Origin: Citrobacter tructae
GTDB taxonomy: Bacteria > Pseudomonadota > Gammaproteobacteria > Enterobacterales > Enterobacteriaceae
Assembly (NCBI RefSeq): GCF_004684345.1
Contig: NZ_CP038469.1
Location: 4,216,001 to 4,280,000, forward strand
Length of the DNA: 64,000 bases
Reading direction: 5' to 3'
The notes beneath the pieces are model-generated. The model saw nothing but the letters and a program-made list of their open reading frames with translations. It did no database searches and was not told the origin of the DNA. Positions 26,945 through 34,737 of the stretch are shown piece after piece. Within the stretch, counting starts at the first letter, position 1, and each line of letters begins with the position of its first letter. The position numbers were made by a program, and so were the translations under genes.

Positions 26945-27541
26945 CTACCATTCCCACACTTTTGACGGCGTCACCACTGCAGGTAGCGGGATATCCCACT
27001 CTTCGACCGGTAGTTTTTCGACTAATTGGCAATCATGTGCATAACCCACGGGTTGGATCTTATATTGCTGCCAGTTTTGTAGCGTGCGGTCGTAAAAACC
27101 ACCGCCCATACCTAAACGTTGTCCGTCGTCGTCAAATGCCACTAACGGTGTAATCAGCACATCCAGTTTCGACAACGGTAATACGTCGCGTACATCTAGT
27201 TTAGGTTCCTGGATTTTTAACCGGTTTGTCACCAAGTCGCTGTGCGGATGATAGTGCAGAAACAGTAGGTTACCGGGACTGAACGGATGCAGTACCGGGA
27301 GATAGACGCGCTTGCCAGCACGCCACAGCTGTTCGATCAGCGGTTGGGTATCGAGTTCGCCATCAAAAGAGAGAAACACCGCCACGGTGTGGGCGAGTAA
27401 AACAGGGGGAAAGCTCAGCATTCTGCTCGCGGCCTGTTGACCGAAATCGCGCTGTTGCTCGGGGGTTAGTGCACGGCGACGTTGCCGAATCAGTTGACGA
27501 ATTTCTTGCCGGGATAAAGGAAGTTCAGAAAGTAGTGTCAT
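26945..27541 (-). CDS. fau: 5-formyltetrahydrofolate cyclo-ligase
   Basis: Fau (YgfA) converts 5-formyl-THF to 5,10-methenyl-THF with ATP, recycling a folate by-product of serine hydroxymethyltransferase. From the ATG at 27541 it has 198 residues; shorter annotations of about 182 begin later, near IRQRRRAL. The family motif GMGGGFYDRTL near residue 137 and the FLSFDGELDT segment are clear. The start lies 20 bases beyond the 3' end of 6S RNA, with which it is co-transcribed in E. coli. Confidence 0.93.
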   Translation of the reverse strand: MTLLSELPLSRQEIRQLIRQRRRALTPEQQRDFGQQAASRMLSFPPVLLAHTVAVFLSFDGELDTQPLIEQLWRAGKRVYLPVLHPFSPGNLLFLHYHPHSDLVTNRLKIQEPKLDVRDVLPLSKLDVLITPLVAFDDDGQRLGMGGGFYDRTLQNWQQYKIQPVGYAHDCQLVEKLPVEEWDIPLPAVVTPSKVWEW

Positions 27542-27560
27542 GGCTGTTGCCAGGTAGAAG

Positions 27561-27744
27561 GGAATCTCCGAGATGCCGCCGCAGGCTGTAACCCTTGAAC
27601 CCTTGGTTCAAGGTGAATGTGTCGTCACAGTTTTAAGGCTTCTCGGACGAACCGAGCATGCTCACCAACCGTGGAGCGCCACATTCTTGTGGTATGAAAT
27701 ATCGGCTCAGGGGACTGGCCCGCTTGCAAACATCTCAGAGAAAT
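27561..27744 (-). ncRNA. ssrS: 6S RNA
   Basis: A 184-base RNA gene on the reverse strand, recognised by its ends ATTTCTCTGAGATG and GGAGATTCC. These pair to close the long hairpin. Internal blocks match E. coli 6S, such as the GCTCGGTTCGTCCGAG stem and the central bulge that mimics an open promoter. 6S RNA sequesters sigma-70 RNA polymerase in stationary phase. It lies between zapA and fau, the conserved arrangement. Confidence 0.96.
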
Positions 27745-27785
27745 TTTGTCTTCACGGTCACTCTACCACAGTAAACCGAAAAGTG

Positions 27786-28115
27786 TTATTCAAAGTTTTG
27801 GCCCGTTTTTTCGGTTATGCGACCCTGATCAAGCAACGCCTGCTCAATGGTCTGTTGTAGCATCCGAATACGTTGTTCCATGCTCGCCGCGTAGTCACGC
27901 GTCTTCGCTTTTTCCTGAGTTAATTCATAGCTGATGTTCAACGCGGCGATGAAAACCAACTGCTCAGTATTTGTGACTCTAGTGCGAACTTTCAGATCTT
28001 GCAATCGCTGATTCAGATCGTCCGCAGCCTGATTCAACGCATCTTGTTGTTCAGGCGGGCAATTCACTCGCAGTGAACGGCCAAAAATTTGGATATCGAC
28101 GGGTTGTGCAGACAT
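27786..28115 (-). CDS. zapA: Cell division protein ZapA
   Basis: A 109-residue protein that binds FtsZ and cross-links protofilaments at the division ring. The N-terminal globular part (MSAQPVDIQIFGRSLRVNCP) contacts FtsZ. The C-terminal half is a long coiled coil for tetramer formation. Length and sequence are as in E. coli. It lies just upstream of 6S RNA on the same strand and diverges from ygfB. Confidence 0.96.
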   Translation of the reverse strand: MSAQPVDIQIFGRSLRVNCPPEQQDALNQAADDLNQRLQDLKVRTRVTNTEQLVFIAALNISYELTQEKAKTRDYAASMEQRIRMLQQTIEQALLDQGRITEKTGQNFE

Positions 28116-28281
28116 GCCACCTTCCTGCTGATTGACTGCGCTGCCTTCGTCTCCAGACCTTGGGTCCGCGAAGGGGCGACACTATAGCTACCCTGGTATG
28201 AACATACAAGCCCTTTTCTGGTCCACCAGGGCCCAAAGTGGTAGCATATCATGAATATCCTCCCTTTGATGACGAATGCTT

Positions 28282-28860
28282 ATGTCTATACAGAACGAAA
28301 TGCCTGGTTACACCGAAGTTAGCCAGTTTTTGAACCAACAAGGGGCTGGATTAACCCCGGCCGAAATGCACGGTTTGATCAGTGGGATGATTTGCGGTGG
28401 CAACAATGACAGCTCATGGCAGCCGCTGTTGCACGACCTGACCAACGAAGGTCTGGCCTTTGGTCATGAGCTGGCTCAGGCTCTGATCAAAATGCACGCT
28501 GCGACCAGCGATGCGCTGGAAGACGACGGCTTCCTTTTTCAGCTTTATCTGCCTGAAGGTGACGATGTCAGCGTGTTCGATCGCGCCGATGCGCTGGGCG
28601 GCTGGGTAAATCACTTTTTGCTTGGCCTTGGGGTTACACAACCCAAGCTCGACAAAGTGACCGGCGAAACCGGTGAAGCGATCGACGATCTGCGCAATAT
28701 CGCCCAGTTGGGATATGACGAAGACGAAGATCAGGAAGAGCTGGAAATGTCGCTCGAAGAGATTATCGAGTACGTGCGTGTTGCTGCGCTGCTGTGCCAT
28801 GACACGTTTACGCGTCAGCAACCGACTGCGCCGGAAGTTCGTAAACCGACTCTGCACTAA
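28282..28860 (+). CDS. ygfB: UPF0149 family protein YgfB
   Basis: A 192-residue protein of the YecA/YgfB (UPF0149) family. It lacks the C-terminal SEC-C zinc motif of YecA. It is helical with an acidic stretch (YDEDEDQEELEMSLEE) near residue 150. The start MSIQNEMPG at 28282 matches the E. coli protein, although an ATG two codons earlier is open. In Pseudomonas the homologue affects antibiotic resistance genes; its role in enterics is unsettled. pepP begins 25 bases later, and ygfB-pepP-ubiH-ubiI likely form one operon. Confidence 0.9.
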   Translation: MSIQNEMPGYTEVSQFLNQQGAGLTPAEMHGLISGMICGGNNDSSWQPLLHDLTNEGLAFGHELAQALIKMHAATSDALEDDGFLFQLYLPEGDDVSVFDRADALGGWVNHFLLGLGVTQPKLDKVTGETGEAIDDLRNIAQLGYDEDEDQEELEMSLEEIIEYVRVAALLCHDTFTRQQPTAPEVRKPTLH

Positions 28861-28885
28861 GAACAACAACGCCAGGGAGAGTGTC

Positions 28886-30202
28886 ATGACTCAGCAAGAA
28901 TACTTACGCCGTCGCCAGGATTTGCTGGCGCAAATGCAGCCGGGCAGCGCCGCGCTGATTTTCGCCGCTCCGGAAGCGACGCGCAGTGCGGACAGTGAAT
29001 ATCCGTACCGCCAGAGCAGTGATTTTTGGTACTTCACCGGTTTTAACGAGCCTGAAGCCGTGCTGGTGCTGATTAAAAGTGATGACACTCATAACCATAG
29101 CGTTTTGTTCAACCGGGTACGCGATCTCACGGCGGAGATCTGGTTTGGTCGCCGTCTGGGGCAGGATGCCGCTCCGGAGAAACTGGGCGTTGATCGGGCG
29201 TTAGCTTTCAGCGAAATCAACCAACAGCTGCATCAGTTGCTTAACGGTCTGGACACGGTGTACCACGCGCAGGGCGAATATGCCTGGGCTGATGAAATCG
29301 TGTTTAAGGCGATGGATAAGCTGCGCAAAGGCTCCCGACAGAATCTGAAAGCGCCGGCTACGATAATTGACTGGCGTCCGATGGTACACGAGATGCGTCT
29401 GTTCAAATTACCGGAAGAGATAGCGGTCATGCGTCGCGCGGGTGAAATCAGCGCGCTGGCGCATACGCGTGCGATGGAAAAATGTCGTCCGGGAATGTTC
29501 GAGTACCAGTTGGAAGGGGAGATTCACCACGAGTTTACCCGTCATGGTGCGCGTTATCCGTCCTATAACACCATCGTCGGCAGCGGCGTAAACGGCTGCA
29601 TTCTGCATTACACCGAAAACGAAAGTGAAATGCGCGATGGCGATTTGGTACTGATTGACGCCGGATGTGAATACAGAGGTTACGCTGGCGACATTACGCG
29701 CACCTTCCCGGTGAACGGTAAATTTACCGCAGCACAGCGTGAAATCTACGACATCGTACTGGAGTCGTTAGAGACCAGCCTGCGTTTGTATCGTCCGGGT
29801 ACGTCCATCCAGGAAGTAACGGGAGAGGTGGTGCGCATCATGATTACCGGTCTGGTAAAACTGGGCATTTTGCGTGGTGATGTCGATCAGCTTATTGCCG
29901 ACAACGCGCATCGTCCTTTCTTTATGCATGGCCTGAGTCACTGGCTGGGGTTGGATGTCCACGACGTCGGTGCCTATGGTCAGGATCGCTCGCGTATCCT
30001 CGAACCGGGGATGGTGCTTACCGTCGAACCTGGGCTGTATATCGCACCGGATGCCGACGTCCCCGCAGCTTATCGCGGTATCGGTATTCGTATTGAAGAT
30101 GACATCCTGATTACCGAAGACGGTAATGAAAACCTGACTGCTAGCGTAGTGAAAAAGGCGGATGACATTGAAGCCCTGATGGCTGCGGCGCGATTGCAAT
30201 GA
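28886..30202 (+). CDS. pepP: Xaa-Pro aminopeptidase P
   Basis: Manganese peptidase that removes an N-terminal residue preceding proline. The ATG at 28886, behind AGGGAGA, gives 438 residues, three fewer than E. coli at a variable N-terminus. The creatinase-like N-domain contains SDFWYFTGFNEP. The C-terminal M24 'pita-bread' domain has the metal-ligand segments LIDAGCEYRGYAGDITRTF (two Asp), HGLSHWLGLDVHD (His), and the Glu residues in TVEPGLY and GIRIEDD. Its stop overlaps the ubiH start by four bases. Confidence 0.96.
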   Translation: MTQQEYLRRRQDLLAQMQPGSAALIFAAPEATRSADSEYPYRQSSDFWYFTGFNEPEAVLVLIKSDDTHNHSVLFNRVRDLTAEIWFGRRLGQDAAPEKLGVDRALAFSEINQQLHQLLNGLDTVYHAQGEYAWADEIVFKAMDKLRKGSRQNLKAPATIIDWRPMVHEMRLFKLPEEIAVMRRAGEISALAHTRAMEKCRPGMFEYQLEGEIHHEFTRHGARYPSYNTIVGSGVNGCILHYTENESEMRDGDLVLIDAGCEYRGYAGDITRTFPVNGKFTAAQREIYDIVLESLETSLRLYRPGTSIQEVTGEVVRIMITGLVKLGILRGDVDQLIADNAHRPFFMHGLSHWLGLDVHDVGAYGQDRSRILEPGMVLTVEPGLYIAPDADVPAAYRGIGIRIEDDILITEDGNENLTASVVKKADDIEALMAAARLQ

Positions 30203-31377
30203 GCGTGATTATTGTTGGTGGCGGTATGGTCGGCGCGACGCTGGCGCTGGCTATTTCAGAGCTTAGCCATGGGACGCTGCCGGTCCATCTTATTGAAGCG
30301 AGCGAACCTGATACTGACCGCCATCCTGGGTTTGACGCTCGGGCGATCGCGTTGGCGGCAGGCACCTGCCAGCAGCTGGCGCGAATTGGCATTTGGCAGG
30401 CTATCGCCGATTGCGCAACCGCGATCAAAACGGTACACGTCAGCGATCGCGGCCATGCCGGATTTGTGACGCTGGATGCGCAGGAATACCGTATTCCGGC
30501 GCTGGGTCAGGTGGTGGAACTGCATGACGTCGGGCTGCGTTTATTTGCGCTGTTGCGCAAGGCGCGCGGTGTTACGCTACATTGTCCTGACCGTGTTGCC
30601 AGCGTGTCGCGTACTCAGGAACACGTTGAGGTTACGCTGGAGAATGGCAAGGTAATTACCGGCCGTGTGCTGGTAGCCGCTGACGGAACACGCTCTGCGC
30701 TGGCTAGCGCCTGTGGCGTTGACTGGCAGCAGCAGCCGTACGAACAGCTGGCTGTGATTGCCAACGTCACGACCTCTGTTCCGCATAACGGGCGAGCGTT
30801 TGAGCGCTTCACGCAGCATGGTCCGCTGGCTATGTTACCGATGTCAGATGGTCGGTGCTCGCTGGTGTGGTGCCATCCACTGGAGAAGCGTGATGAGATT
30901 ATGGCCTGGTCTAACGAACAGTTTTGCCGTGAACTGCAAACAGCGTTTGGCTGGCGACTCGGCCATATTACGCAAGCGGGTAAACGCAGCGCCTATCCGC
31001 TTTCGTTAACCACTGCCGTGAAGGCGGTGACCCATCGTACCGTGCTGGTCGGCAATGCTGCACAAACGCTTCATCCGATCGCCGGACAAGGTTTTAACCT
31101 CGGCCTGCGCGATGTGATGAGCCTTGCCGAAACGCTGACACAGGCACAGTCTGCCGCCGAAGACGTGGGTGATTATGCGGTGCTGTCGCGCTATCAGCAG
31201 CGTCGCGAGACCGATCGCGAGACAACGATTGGCGTGACGAATAGCCTGGTGTATCTGTTTGCCAATCGCTGGGCCCCGCTGGTCGTTGGGCGTAATGCCG
31301 GATTGGTGGCGATGGAATTGTTTACCCCCGCGCGCGATGCGCTGGCAGAGCGGACCCTGGGGTGGGTTGCGCGTTAA
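30199..31377 (+). CDS. ubiH: 2-octaprenyl-6-methoxyphenol hydroxylase
   Basis: FAD monooxygenase that hydroxylates the ubiquinone ring at C1 within the Ubi complex. The 392-residue protein has the N-terminal FAD-binding GGGMVGATLAL, the middle ADGTRS motif and the C-terminal VGNAAQTLHPIAGQGFNLGL with its ribityl-binding residues. It overlaps pepP by four bases (ATGA). A short palindrome separates it from its paralogue ubiI. Confidence 0.95.
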   Translation: MSVIIVGGGMVGATLALAISELSHGTLPVHLIEASEPDTDRHPGFDARAIALAAGTCQQLARIGIWQAIADCATAIKTVHVSDRGHAGFVTLDAQEYRIPALGQVVELHDVGLRLFALLRKARGVTLHCPDRVASVSRTQEHVEVTLENGKVITGRVLVAADGTRSALASACGVDWQQQPYEQLAVIANVTTSVPHNGRAFERFTQHGPLAMLPMSDGRCSLVWCHPLEKRDEIMAWSNEQFCRELQTAFGWRLGHITQAGKRSAYPLSLTTAVKAVTHRTVLVGNAAQTLHPIAGQGFNLGLRDVMSLAETLTQAQSAAEDVGDYAVLSRYQQRRETDRETTIGVTNSLVYLFANRWAPLVVGRNAGLVAMELFTPARDALAERTLGWVAR

Positions 31378-31394
31378 TGATGGTCTGTAGACCA

Positions 31395-31414
31395 GTAGGC
31401 CTTATCTGGCCTAC
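31395..31414. repeat. Palindrome between ubiH and ubiI
   Basis: GTAGGCC-TTATCT-GGCCTAC forms a seven-pair hairpin in the 70-base gap. It looks like part of a REP unit. Confidence 0.5.
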
Positions 31415-31447
31415 GGTATTTGAACGTCCCGTTTTCAGGAGCAAACA

Positions 31448-32650
31448 GTGCAAAGTGTTGATGTAGCAATTGTTGGTGGCGGCATGGTAGGACTGGCGGT
31501 TGCCTGTGGCTTGCAGGGCTGCGGGTTACGCGTTGCAGTGTTAGAACAACATGTTCCGCAGCCTCTGGGGGCGGATGCACCTCCTCAGCTCCGCGTGTCG
31601 GCCATTAACGCCGCCAGCGAAAAACTGCTGACCCGTCTGGGTGTATGGTCAGATATCGTTGCCCGCCGGGCTTGCTGTTACCACGGCATGGAAGTCTGGG
31701 ACAAAGATAGCTTTGGGCGCATCGAATTTGATGACCAAAGCATGGGTTACAGCCATCTGGGACATATCGTTGAAAATTCGGTGATCCACTACGCATTGTG
31801 GCAAAAGGCGCAGCAGTCGGCGGATATTACGCTGATGGCGCCAGCAGAACTACAGCAGGTGGCCTGGGGTGAGAACGACGCTTTTCTGACCCTGAAGGAC
31901 GGCTCGATGCTGACCGCGCGCCTGGTTATCGGTGCGGACGGCGCGAACTCCTGGTTGCGTAACAAAGCAGATATTCCGCTGACTTTCTGGGATTACCGCC
32001 ATCATGCGCTGGTGGCAACCATTCGTACCCAGGAAGCGCACGGTGCGGTTGCCCGTCAGGCGTTCCATGGGGAAGGTATTCTGGCTTTCTTACCACTGAG
32101 TGACCCGCATCTGTGCTCTATCGTCTGGTCACTCTCGCCGCAGGAAGCCGAACGCATGCAGCAGGCAAGCGTTGATGAGTTTAACCAAGCGCTGAATATC
32201 GCCTTTGATAATCGCCTGGGATTGTGTCGCGTTGAGAGTGAACGTCAGGCGTTTCCGCTGACGGGACGCTATGCTCGCCAGTTTGCCGCCCATCGTCTGG
32301 CGCTGGTGGGTGACGCGGCGCATACCATCCATCCGCTGGCTGGACAGGGAGTTAACCTCGGCTTTATGGATGCAGCGGAGCTGATCGACGAGCTTAAGCG
32401 TCTGCAACGGCAGGGCAAAGACATCGGTCAGTACCTCTATTTGCGTCGTTATGAGCGTAGCCGTAAGCACAGTGCGGCGATGATGCTGGCCGGTATGCAG
32501 GGGTTCCGCGAGCTGTTTGCCGGCGAGAATCCGGCGAAGAAACTGCTGCGTGATATTGGTCTGAAACTGGCCGATACCCTTCCTGGCGTAAAACCGAAAC
32601 TCATCCGTCAGGCGATGGGGTTAAACGATCTTCCTGAGTGGTTGCGCTAA
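31448..32650 (+). CDS. ubiI: 2-octaprenylphenol C5-hydroxylase
   Basis: UbiI (VisC) is the FAD monooxygenase that hydroxylates C5 of the ubiquinone ring under oxygen. It has 400 residues. The FAD motifs are IVGGGMVGLAVACGL at the N-terminus, GADGANSWLR near residue 165, and GDAAHTIHPLAGQGVNLGFMDA near 290. It is about as long as its neighbour ubiH, consistent with the old duplication. AGGAGC precedes the start. A GC-rich hairpin follows. Confidence 0.95.
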   Translation: MQSVDVAIVGGGMVGLAVACGLQGCGLRVAVLEQHVPQPLGADAPPQLRVSAINAASEKLLTRLGVWSDIVARRACCYHGMEVWDKDSFGRIEFDDQSMGYSHLGHIVENSVIHYALWQKAQQSADITLMAPAELQQVAWGENDAFLTLKDGSMLTARLVIGADGANSWLRNKADIPLTFWDYRHHALVATIRTQEAHGAVARQAFHGEGILAFLPLSDPHLCSIVWSLSPQEAERMQQASVDEFNQALNIAFDNRLGLCRVESERQAFPLTGRYARQFAAHRLALVGDAAHTIHPLAGQGVNLGFMDAAELIDELKRLQRQGKDIGQYLYLRRYERSRKHSAAMMLAGMQGFRELFAGENPAKKLLRDIGLKLADTLPGVKPKLIRQAMGLNDLPEWLR

Positions 32651-32699
32651 CGTCCTTAAGGACAATCTTAAGAGTTTGAGACCCGTCACACTTTCCTCT

Positions 32700-32717
32700 C
32701 CCGGCCTGCGCGCCGGG
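32700..32717 (+). terminator. Hairpin after ubiI
   Basis: CCCGGC-CTGCGC-GCCGGG forms a six-pair stem 50 bases after ubiI, followed by CTTCTCTC rather than a solid T-run. It is a plausible but weak terminator. Confidence 0.45.
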
Positions 32718-33102
32718 ATGCTTCTCTCATTTGAAATAATCTAATTCCACGCCTTTTTTCGCATTAGTTTTTTTAATATTACTATTTTCTCATAACGCCA
32801 TTTTTTACATTTTTTCAACATTTAATATGGATTGTCGCAGGTAAGCCCCACCATTAAGTGTCATATATTCTGATTTTATGGTGATTTTTTGGTTTTTTAT
32901 TCTGCCGGCGATCTGGTCATTTTTAGCCATAAGCTAATGTGATGGCTAATTTTGCCTTATGGTTTAGCGTCTGTTTCAGTGGTAAGTTCAAGACAAAGAG
33001 AACGTTTGCGTCGTAGCCCCTGGAGCGGCTGCGGTGCTGGGTTTCGTGGTGAAGATTTTGCCGCGAAAGAGTTGATAGCCCCGCTTATTCAACGAGGAAA
33101 AG
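32718..33102 (+). promoter_or_regulatory. gcvTHP control region
   Basis: This 385-base stretch has no gene. Its first part is very AT-rich with phased A and T tracts (TTTTTT, TTTTTAATATTA), the kind of DNA bound and bent by Lrp. A PurR-like site follows near the 3' end. In E. coli this region is controlled by GcvA, GcvR, Lrp and PurR. I could not pick the promoter hexamers with certainty. Confidence 0.5.
32996..33011. promoter_or_regulatory. PurR-like operator upstream of gcvT
   Basis: AAGAGAACGTTTGCGT fits the PurR palindrome (ANGNAANCGNTTGCNT orientation) at nine of ten fixed positions. It lies 92 bases before gcvT. PurR repression of gcvTHP is known in E. coli, because the pathway supplies one-carbon units for purines. 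Confidence 0.7.
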
Positions 33103-34197
33103 ATGGCTCAACAGACTCCTTTGTACGAACAACACACGCTATGTGGCGCGCGCATGGTCGATTTCCATGGCTGGATGATGCCTCTGCATTACGGTTCCCA
33201 GCTCGATGAGCACCACGCTGTCCGCACCGACGCCGGTATGTTTGATGTGTCGCATATGACCATCGTCGATCTACGCGGTAGCCGCACCCGGGAGTTCTTG
33301 CGTTATCTGCTGGCAAACGACGTCGCGAAGCTAACGAAAACCGGCAAAGCCCTTTACTCCGGTATGCTCAACGCTTCAGGCGGCGTGATAGATGACCTGA
33401 TCGTCTACTACTTCACTGAAGATTTCTTCCGCCTCGTTGTAAACTCCGCCACCCGCGAAAAAGACCTCTCCTGGATTACCCAACACGCTGAACCTTACGC
33501 CATCGACATCACCGTGCGTGATGACCTGTCGATGATTGCGGTACAGGGACCGAATGCTCAGGCCAAAGCCGCCACGCTGTTTAATGAAGAGCAGCGCCAT
33601 GCGGTTGAAGGCATGAAGCCATTCTTTGGTGTGCAGGCCGGTGATTTGTTTATCGCTACTACTGGTTATACCGGCGAAGCGGGCTATGAAATCGCTCTGC
33701 CAAACGAACAAGCGGCGGATTTCTGGCGTGCGCTGGTTGACGCAGGTGTACAGCCGTGTGGTTTGGGCGCGCGCGATACTCTGCGTCTGGAAGCCGGTAT
33801 GAACCTGTACAGCCAGGAAATGGACGAGGGGATTTCTCCGCTGGCAGCCAACATGGGCTGGACCATTGCGTGGGAACCTGCTGATCGTGACTTTATTGGT
33901 CGCGAAGCGCTGGAAATGCAGCGTGAAAAAGGCCACGAACAGCTGGTCGGCCTGGTGATGACCGAGAAAGGCGTGCTGCGTAATGAACTGCCAGTGCGTT
34001 TCACCGATGCTTCCGGCAACCAGCATGAAGGTATTATCACCAGCGGGACATTCTCTCCAACCCTGGGTTACAGCATCGCGTTGGCGCGTGTCCCTGCGGG
34101 TATTGGCGAGACGGCGATAGTACAGATTCGTAACCGCGAAATGCCGGTAAAAGTGACTAAACCTGTTTTTGTGCGTAACGGCAAAGCCGTCGCGTAA
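33103..34197 (+). CDS. gcvT: Glycine cleavage T-protein (aminomethyltransferase)
   Basis: T-protein of the glycine cleavage complex. It moves the methylene group from lipoyl-bound aminomethyl on GcvH to tetrahydrofolate, releasing ammonia. The 364-residue protein starts MAQQTPLYEQHTLCGARMVDF after an AACGAGGAAAAG site. The family residue Asp in MFDVSHM, near residue 49, matches the catalytic region. It is the first gene of gcvT-gcvH-gcvP, 25 bases before gcvH. Confidence 0.97.
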   Translation: MAQQTPLYEQHTLCGARMVDFHGWMMPLHYGSQLDEHHAVRTDAGMFDVSHMTIVDLRGSRTREFLRYLLANDVAKLTKTGKALYSGMLNASGGVIDDLIVYYFTEDFFRLVVNSATREKDLSWITQHAEPYAIDITVRDDLSMIAVQGPNAQAKAATLFNEEQRHAVEGMKPFFGVQAGDLFIATTGYTGEAGYEIALPNEQAADFWRALVDAGVQPCGLGARDTLRLEAGMNLYSQEMDEGISPLAANMGWTIAWEPADRDFIGREALEMQREKGHEQLVGLVMTEKGVLRNELPVRFTDASGNQHEGIITSGTFSPTLGYSIALARVPAGIGETAIVQIRNREMPVKVTKPVFVRNGKAVA

Positions 34198-34222
34198 TTC
34201 ATCCTTTTTTGGAGATTGATTG

Positions 34223-34612
34223 ATGAGCAACGTACCAGCAGAACTGAAATACAGCAAAGAACACGAATGGCTGCGCAAAGAAGCTGACGGTTCTTACACC
34301 GTTGGTATCACCGAACACGCTCAGGAGTTGTTGGGCGATATGGTTTTCGTTGACCTGCCAGACGTTGGCGCAACCGTCAGCGCGGGCGATGACTGCGCCG
34401 TTGCGGAATCTGTAAAAGCGGCCTCCGATATCTATGCGCCAGTAGGCGGTGAGATTGTGGCGGTTAACGACGCACTCAGCGACTCCCCGGAACTGGTGAA
34501 CAGCGAGCCGTACACCGGCGGCTGGATCTTCAAGATTAAAGCCAGCGACGAAAGCGAAATCGAATCGCTGCTGGATGCCACGGCATATGAAGCATTGTTA
34601 GAAGACGAATAA
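34223..34612 (+). CDS. gcvH: Glycine cleavage H-protein
   Basis: Small lipoyl carrier that shuttles the aminomethyl group between GcvP, GcvT and Lpd. From the ATG at 34223 it has 129 residues. The lipoyl-lysine is Lys65 in AESVKAASDI. TTGGAG precedes the start. A long hairpin lies between it and gcvP. Confidence 0.97.
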   Translation: MSNVPAELKYSKEHEWLRKEADGSYTVGITEHAQELLGDMVFVDLPDVGATVSAGDDCAVAESVKAASDIYAPVGGEIVAVNDALSDSPELVNSEPYTGGWIFKIKASDESEIESLLDATAYEALLEDE

Positions 34613-34629
34613 ATACGCGTCATTCTTCA

Positions 34630-34667
34630 CGTTGCAGGTGTGCGAGGAAACCAACACACCTGCAACG
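34630..34667 (+). promoter_or_regulatory. Strong hairpin between gcvH and gcvP
   Basis: GTTGCAGGTGTG at 34631-34642 and CACACCTGCAAC at 34655-34666 pair perfectly, extended by one C-G pair, around a 12-base loop. No T-run follows. It probably shapes mRNA stability or partial read-through between the two genes. Confidence 0.65.
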
Positions 34668-34737
34668 CGAATTATTTTGCGTATTCAGGTAAGTAGAGAC
34701 ACCTACGATTCACTGCACGTTTCAGGAACCATCGCCC

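Noticed and set aside
33103..34197. Glycine riboswitch before gcvT
   Set aside because: The leader lacks the paired aptamer layout I would expect. Enterobacterial gcvTHP is controlled by proteins and small RNAs.
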